From Gemmatimonadota bacterium (GTDB lineage Bacteria; Gemmatimonadota; Gemmatimonadetes; Gemmatimonadales; GWC2-71-9): DNA of 9,521 nucleotides. The notes beneath the pieces are model-generated. The model searched no databases. It had not been told where the DNA came from and saw only the letters and a program-made list of their open reading frames with translations. Both the position numbers and the translations under genes were made by a program. Shown here one piece after another: positions 5,186 through 9,521 of the stretch (its first letter is position 1; each line of letters begins with the position of its first letter). The DNA is taken from NCBI GenBank assembly GCA_016880225.1, contig JAEHDT010000015.1, positions 1 to 9,521 of the forward strand. Direction: 5' to 3'.

Positions 5186-6901
5186 ATGACCGCGAACGGA
5201 TGGCTTCAGATCGCGTTCTACTCGGCGGTGCTGCTCCTCGTCACGAAGCCGCTGGGGATCTACGTCCTCAAGGTCTACGACGGCTCGTTCACTTGGTTTC
5301 GGCCGGTGGAGCGCCTGCTGTATCGGGCCGCGGGCGTCGATCCTGCGGAGGACCAGCATTGGACCCACTACGCCGGGGCCATGCTCATCTTCAGCGCCGC
5401 GTCGATGTTGCTCACCTACGCGGTCCTGCGGCTCCAACACGTGCTGCCGCTCAATCCCCAGGGACTCGCGGCCGTGCCCGACCGGCAGGCGTTCGAGACG
5501 GCCGCCTCGTTCACGACCAACACGAACTGGCAGTCGTACGTGGGCGAGACGACGATGTCGTACTTCTCCCAGATGACCCAGCTCGCGTTCCACAACTTCA
5601 TGTCGGCCGCGGCCGGTGTCGCGGTGGCGGTTGCGTTCGCGCGCGGCATCGTGCGCCGCTCGGCTGGACGGCTGGGCAACTTCTGGGCGGACCTGGTGCG
5701 CGGGACGCTGTACCTGTTCCTCCCCCTCAGCGCCTTGCTCGCCCTCCTGTTCGTGCAGCAGGGGGTGATCCAGAACTTCGCGCATTACGTGACGGTCACT
5801 ACGGTCGAAGGCGCGAAGCAGATCCTGGCCATGGGGCCGGTGGCGAGCCAGGAGGCGATCAAGCAGCTCGGCACCAACGGCGGCGGCTTCTTCAACGCGA
5901 ATTCGGCGCACCCGTTCGAGAATCCGACTCCGTGGACCAACTTCTGGCAGATCCTCGCGATCTTCGCGATCCCGGCGGCGCTGACCTACACGTACGGTCG
6001 CATGGCCAAGAACCAGAAGCACGGCTGGGCGTTGTGGGCGGCGATGTACGTGCTGTTCATTGGCGGCGTGGCAACCTCCTATTGGGCGGAAGCGCGCGGG
6101 AACCCCATTCACGCGGCGCGCGGGGTGGACGTCGTAGCGTCGGCTACGAACCCCGGCGGCAACATGGAGGGGAAGGAGGTTCGCTTCGGCATCGCCAACT
6201 CGGCGTTGTACGCGACGATCACGACCGACGCCTCCTGCGGCTGTGTCAACTCGATGCACGACTCCTTCACGCCGATCGGTGGTCTCGTCCCGCTCGTCAA
6301 CATGCAGCTGGGCGAGGTCGTGTACGGTGGGGTCGGCGCAGGGCTGTACGGCATGCTGGTGATGGTGATCCTCACCGTGTTCATCGCCGGGCTGATGGTC
6401 GGGCGGACGCCCGAGTACCTGGGGAAGAAGATTCAGGCACGCGAGGTGCAGATGGCCATGTTGTACGTGCTGGTCTTCGCAGGCGTGGTGCTGACGCTGT
6501 CCGCGATAGCCGTGGTAACGCCAGCGGGCTTGAAGGGACTCAACAACGCCGGCCCCCACGGACTGTCGGAGATCATCTACGCGTTCACGTCCACCGCAGC
6601 GAACAACGGCAGCGCCTTCGCCGGGCTCACCGGCTCCACGTACTTCTACAACACCCTGCTCGGTCTCAACACGTTGATCGGCCGGTTCGCTATGCAGGTG
6701 CCGATGCTCGCGCTCGCCGGCTTCCTGGCGGAGAAGAAGATCGTGCCTGAATCGGCCGGCACGTTCCCGGTCACGACGCCGCTCTTCGGCGTGCTCCTCG
6801 TCTCGGTCATCCTCATCGTCAGCGCCCTCACGTTCTTCCCGGCGCTCTCGCTCGGCCCGATCGTCGAGCACTTCCTCATGCAGGCAGGGAGGCTGTTCTA
6901 G
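5186..6901 (+). CDS. kdpA: KdpA, potassium-translocating subunit
   Basis: A 571-residue inner-membrane protein of the superfamily of K+ transporters. It forms the selectivity filter and entry tunnel through which potassium passes toward KdpB. All four pore loops are present. P1 is TTNTNWQ (110-116), with Q116. P2 is TNGGGFFNANSAHP (230-243), with G232. P3 is CGCVNSMHDS (351-360), with G352. P4 is AANNGSAFAGL (471-481), with G475. Q116 and G232 carry the same numbers as the E. coli filter residues, and G352 and G475 match E. coli G345 and G468 after a 7-residue insertion. Length is slightly above E. coli KdpA (557). About ten hydrophobic spans are visible. P3 has Cys (C353) where, as I recall, Ala is usual after the filter Gly; the effect is unknown. 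The start ATG at 5186 lies one base after the kdpF stop, with GGAG at 5172-5175 inside kdpF as ribosome binding site. Confidence 0.98.
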   Translation: MTANGWLQIAFYSAVLLLVTKPLGIYVLKVYDGSFTWFRPVERLLYRAAGVDPAEDQHWTHYAGAMLIFSAASMLLTYAVLRLQHVLPLNPQGLAAVPDRQAFETAASFTTNTNWQSYVGETTMSYFSQMTQLAFHNFMSAAAGVAVAVAFARGIVRRSAGRLGNFWADLVRGTLYLFLPLSALLALLFVQQGVIQNFAHYVTVTTVEGAKQILAMGPVASQEAIKQLGTNGGGFFNANSAHPFENPTPWTNFWQILAIFAIPAALTYTYGRMAKNQKHGWALWAAMYVLFIGGVATSYWAEARGNPIHAARGVDVVASATNPGGNMEGKEVRFGIANSALYATITTDASCGCVNSMHDSFTPIGGLVPLVNMQLGEVVYGGVGAGLYGMLVMVILTVFIAGLMVGRTPEYLGKKIQAREVQMAMLYVLVFAGVVLTLSAIAVVTPAGLKGLNNAGPHGLSEIIYAFTSTAANNGSAFAGLTGSTYFYNTLLGLNTLIGRFAMQVPMLALAGFLAEKKIVPESAGTFPVTTPLFGVLLVSVILIVSALTFFPALSLGPIVEHFLMQAGRLF

Positions 6902-6902
6902 C

Positions 6903-9005
6903 ATGGCGCTCACCAAGCGGCCGCTGTTCGACCCGCCGATCGTCAAGCGCGCCATCCGGGACGCGTTCGCGAAGACCGTGAACCTGCGCCACATGGTGCG
7001 CAACCCGGTGATGTTCGTGGTCCTGATCGGCAGTGTGCTCACCACGCTGGTGCTCTTGCGCGACATCGCCGAGGGGCTCGGCGCGATCGGCTTCACGCTC
7101 CAGATCACGCTGTGGCTCTGGTTCACGGTCGTGTTCGCGAACTTCGCTGAGGCGATGGCCGAGGGCCGCGGCAAGGCGCAGGCCGAGACGCTGCGGAAGT
7201 CGCGCACCGAGACGACCGCCAAGCGGCTGCGCAACCCGCGCGATCGGACCGCGTTCGAGTCTGTGCCGGGTGCGGCATTGCGCAGGGGTGACGTGGTGCT
7301 GTGCACGCCGGGGGACATGATCCCCGGCGACGGCGAGGTGATCGAAGGGGTCGCCTCGGTCGATGAGTCAGCGATCACCGGCGAATCGGCTCCCGTGATC
7401 CGCGAGTCGGGCGGCGACCGCTCCGCGGTCACCGGCGGCACCAGAGTGCTGTCCGATCTTCTCGTCATCCGGATCACCGCGAATCCCGGCGAGACTTTCC
7501 TCGATCGCATGATCAGTCTGGTGGAGGGGGCCAAGCGGCAGAAGACGCCCAACGAGATCGCCCTCATCATCCTGCTCTCCGGCCTGACGATCATCTTCCT
7601 GTTCGCGGTGGCGACGCTGCAGCCGTTCGCGATCTACTCCGGCGGCTCGGTGTCGATCCCGATCCTCGTCTCGCTGCTCGTGTGCCTCATCCCGACCACC
7701 ATCGGCGGGCTGCTCTCCGCGATCGGCATCGCGGGGATGGATCGCATGATCCAGCACAATGTGATCGCCATGAGCGGCCGGGCGGTGGAGGCGGCGGGCG
7801 ACGTCAACACGCTGCTGCTCGACAAGACCGGCACCATCACGCTGGGCAACCGCCAGGCCGTGGAATTCATACCGATGCCGGGCGTCTCGGCGGAACACCT
7901 CGCCGACCGGGCCCAGCTCGCCTCCTTGCCGGATGAGACACCCGAGGGGCGGAGCATCGTGGTGCTGGCGAAAGAGAAATTTGGTCTGCGTGGGCGCACG
8001 CTCTCCGAAGGGAAGGCGGGCGTGACCGGCGCGGCCCGCGATCCCACGGCGGCGCAGATGGTGCTCGTCCCGTTCTCCGCCGCCACACGGATGAGCGGGA
8101 TCAATGCCGGAACTCTCGAGCTGCGCAAGGGAGCGAGCGAGGCGGTCATGCACTGGGTGCGCGAGCAGGGAGGAGATGTCCCGTCCGGGCTCACGCCGGT
8201 CGTGGAACGGATCGCGCGCCAGGGCGGCACCCCGCTCGTCGTGGCGGAGCGCGGCAACGGCGCAGCGCGGGTGCTCGGCGTGATCTACTTGAAGGACGTG
8301 GTGAAGGGCGGCATGCGCGACCGGTTCGGCCAGCTGCGAACCATGGGCATCCGGACAATCATGATCACGGGCGACAACCAGCTCACCGCCGCGGCGATCG
8401 CGGCGGAGGCGGGCGTGGACGACTTCCTGGCGGAGGCGACGCCCGAGGACAAGATGACGCTGATCAAGCGCGAGCAGGGCGGGGGCCGTCTCGTGGCCAT
8501 GACGGGGGACGGGACGAACGACGCCCCGGCGCTGGCGCAGGCGGATGTCGCGGTCGCCATGAACACGGGCACCCAGGCCGCCAAGGAGGCGGGGAACCTG
8601 ATCGACCTCGACTCCAATCCGACCAAGCTCATCGAGGTGGTGGAGATCGGGAAGCAGCTGCTGATCACGCGCGGCGCGCTCACCACCTTCTCGATCGCGA
8701 ACGACGTCGCCAAGTACTTCGCCATCATCCCGGCGATGTTCGTCGCGACCTACCCGGCGCTGCAGGCCTTGAACATCATGCGGCTGCACTCGGCGCAGTC
8801 GGCCATCCTCGCGAGCGTGATCTTCAACGCCTTGATCATCATCGCGCTCATCCCGCTGGCGCTGCGGGGGGTGCGATATCGCCCCGCGGCGGCGGCGAGC
8901 ATCCTGCGCCGCAATCTGTGGATCTACGGCGTCGGTGGGATCATCGTCCCGTTCGTCGGCATCAAAGGGATCGACATGCTGCTCGTCTTGCTGCGGCTGG
9001 TATGA
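6903..9005 (+). CDS. kdpB: KdpB, P-type ATPase subunit of the potassium pump
   Basis: A 700-residue P-type ATPase (class IA) that hydrolyses ATP to drive potassium uptake through KdpFABC in the inner membrane. The actuator motif TGES is at 159-162, and S162 matches the serine whose phosphorylation inhibits E. coli KdpB. The membrane motif CLIPTTIGG is at 261-269. The phosphorylation motif DKTGT starts at D307, identical in number to E. coli. The nucleotide-binding domain shows FSAATRMSG (391-399) and KGA (409-411). The hinge motifs are MITGDN (487-492) and TGDGTNDAPA (534-543). About seven hydrophobic spans are visible: two before the actuator domain, two around 220-275 and three at the C-terminus. 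Length is close to the family norm (682 in E. coli). The start ATG at 6903 lies one base after the kdpA stop, with GGGAGG at 6887-6892 and 10 bases of spacing. The stop overlaps the kdpC start. All catalytic residues are intact, so the pump should be active. Confidence 0.99.
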   Translation: MALTKRPLFDPPIVKRAIRDAFAKTVNLRHMVRNPVMFVVLIGSVLTTLVLLRDIAEGLGAIGFTLQITLWLWFTVVFANFAEAMAEGRGKAQAETLRKSRTETTAKRLRNPRDRTAFESVPGAALRRGDVVLCTPGDMIPGDGEVIEGVASVDESAITGESAPVIRESGGDRSAVTGGTRVLSDLLVIRITANPGETFLDRMISLVEGAKRQKTPNEIALIILLSGLTIIFLFAVATLQPFAIYSGGSVSIPILVSLLVCLIPTTIGGLLSAIGIAGMDRMIQHNVIAMSGRAVEAAGDVNTLLLDKTGTITLGNRQAVEFIPMPGVSAEHLADRAQLASLPDETPEGRSIVVLAKEKFGLRGRTLSEGKAGVTGAARDPTAAQMVLVPFSAATRMSGINAGTLELRKGASEAVMHWVREQGGDVPSGLTPVVERIARQGGTPLVVAERGNGAARVLGVIYLKDVVKGGMRDRFGQLRTMGIRTIMITGDNQLTAAAIAAEAGVDDFLAEATPEDKMTLIKREQGGGRLVAMTGDGTNDAPALAQADVAVAMNTGTQAAKEAGNLIDLDSNPTKLIEVVEIGKQLLITRGALTTFSIANDVAKYFAIIPAMFVATYPALQALNIMRLHSAQSAILASVIFNALIIIALIPLALRGVRYRPAAAASILRRNLWIYGVGGIIVPFVGIKGIDMLLVLLRLV

Positions 9006-9521
9006 CCATGCTCAGGCACCAACTTCGCCCCGCCATCGTCCTCACGCTGCTCCTGTGTGTGATCACGGGAGTTGTGTACCCCGGGATCATCACCGCAGTC
9101 GCGCAACTCTTGGTCCCGCACCGGGCGAACGGCTCCCTGGTCCAGGGGGCGAGTGGCCAGGTGGTCGCGAGCGAGCTGATCGGGCAGCCGTTCTCCCGGG
9201 CCGAGTACTTCCACCCACGTCCGTCCGCGGCCGGAAGTGGCTATGACGGGGGCGCCTCCAGCGGCACGAACAAGGGGCCCACGGACGTCAAGCTCGCCGA
9301 CACGCTCATCGCCCAGGCGGTGGACAGCGCGGTGAAGCTGGACAGCGGGGTGAAGGGCCGGATCCCCTCCGATCTCGTCACCTCGTCTGGCTCGGGGCTC
9401 GATCCCCACATCTCGCCGGCGAGCGCGCTGCTGCAGGTGGCGCGCGTGGCGCGGGTGCGGCACGCCGACAGCGCCGCCGTGCGCGCCCTGGTGGAGCGCC
9501 ACATCGAAGGGCGGCAGTTCG
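9002..9521 (+). CDS. kdpC: KdpC, potassium pump accessory subunit (3' end cut by window)
   Basis: The first 173 codons of KdpC are visible. KdpC is the single-span subunit whose periplasmic domain assists the KdpFABC complex; its exact mechanism is debated. An N-terminal membrane helix lies at about residues 10-37. The family blocks that follow are LLVPHRANGSLV, then SELIGQPFSRAEYFHPRPSA, then the Gly/Ser-rich YDGGASSGTNKGPT, and then the signature DLVTSSGSGLDPHISPASA. The reading frame is open to the last base, ending just after EGRQF. E. coli KdpC has 190 residues and a similar GRQF-like segment near its end, so roughly 20 codons are missing here. The start chosen is ATG at 9002, in a 4-base ATGA overlap with the kdpB stop, which implies coupled translation. 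A second in-frame ATG at 9008 is possible, and neither has a clear ribosome binding site. Confidence 0.96.
   Translation, partial: MTMLRHQLRPAIVLTLLLCVITGVVYPGIITAVAQLLVPHRANGSLVQGASGQVVASELIGQPFSRAEYFHPRPSAAGSGYDGGASSGTNKGPTDVKLADTLIAQAVDSAVKLDSGVKGRIPSDLVTSSGSGLDPHISPASALLQVARVARVRHADSAAVRALVERHIEGRQF

Noticed and set aside
5123..7594. Very long minus-strand frame (823 residues) opposite kdpA and kdpB
   Set aside because: It is an antisense shadow of two certain genes, rich in Arg, His and Asp, with no domain resemblance. Long open antisense frames are common in GC-rich genomes.

Overview
This is a GC-rich, gene-dense stretch of a bacterial chromosome. Its content is chromosomal housekeeping and transport, and I see no insertion sequence, integrase, CRISPR array or phage module. 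The base composition, the two TTG starts, the short zinc-ribbon hypothetical and the mixture of a PQQ dehydrogenase with an Acidobacteria/Gemmatimonadota-style kdp operon suggest a soil or sediment bacterium, perhaps Gemmatimonadota. That placement is an inference and is not proven by anything in the window.

Left part (1-1500). The first 225 bases hold no convincing gene, but they contain an extended -10 element (TGCTATAAT) that would fire leftward out of the window. A TTG-started 126-residue protein with a C-terminal CxxC...CxxC zinc ribbon follows. It ends three bases from the 3' end of a tRNA-Leu(UAG) gene on the opposite strand. Also on the minus strand, upstream of the tRNA, lies a 245-residue protein with an HExxE-type motif and a very arginine-rich tail. 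A strong hairpin spans its stop codon and a smaller one sequesters its ribosome binding site.

Middle part (1645-4919). A soluble, presumably exported PQQ-dependent dehydrogenase of the glucose-dehydrogenase type runs rightward. It converges on a DUF445 (YjiN-like) membrane protein, and the two stop codons overlap by four bases.

Right part (4982-9521). This is a potassium-import operon, read rightward and divergent from the DUF445 gene: an uncharacterised 38-residue single-span membrane peptide, then kdpF, kdpA, kdpB and kdpC. The genes are packed with 1-nt gaps or 4-nt ATGA overlaps, which implies translational coupling. KdpA carries the four pore loops and KdpB carries the P-type ATPase motifs, at residue numbers matching the E. 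coli proteins (Q116 and G232; D307 and S162). kdpC runs off the right edge about 20 codons before its expected end. No kdpD/kdpE sensor genes lie in the window; they could follow kdpC.

Most of the window is conserved biology. The least-described element is the 38-residue membrane peptide coupled to kdpF. The HExxE protein with its hairpin-masked start is the second candidate for follow-up.
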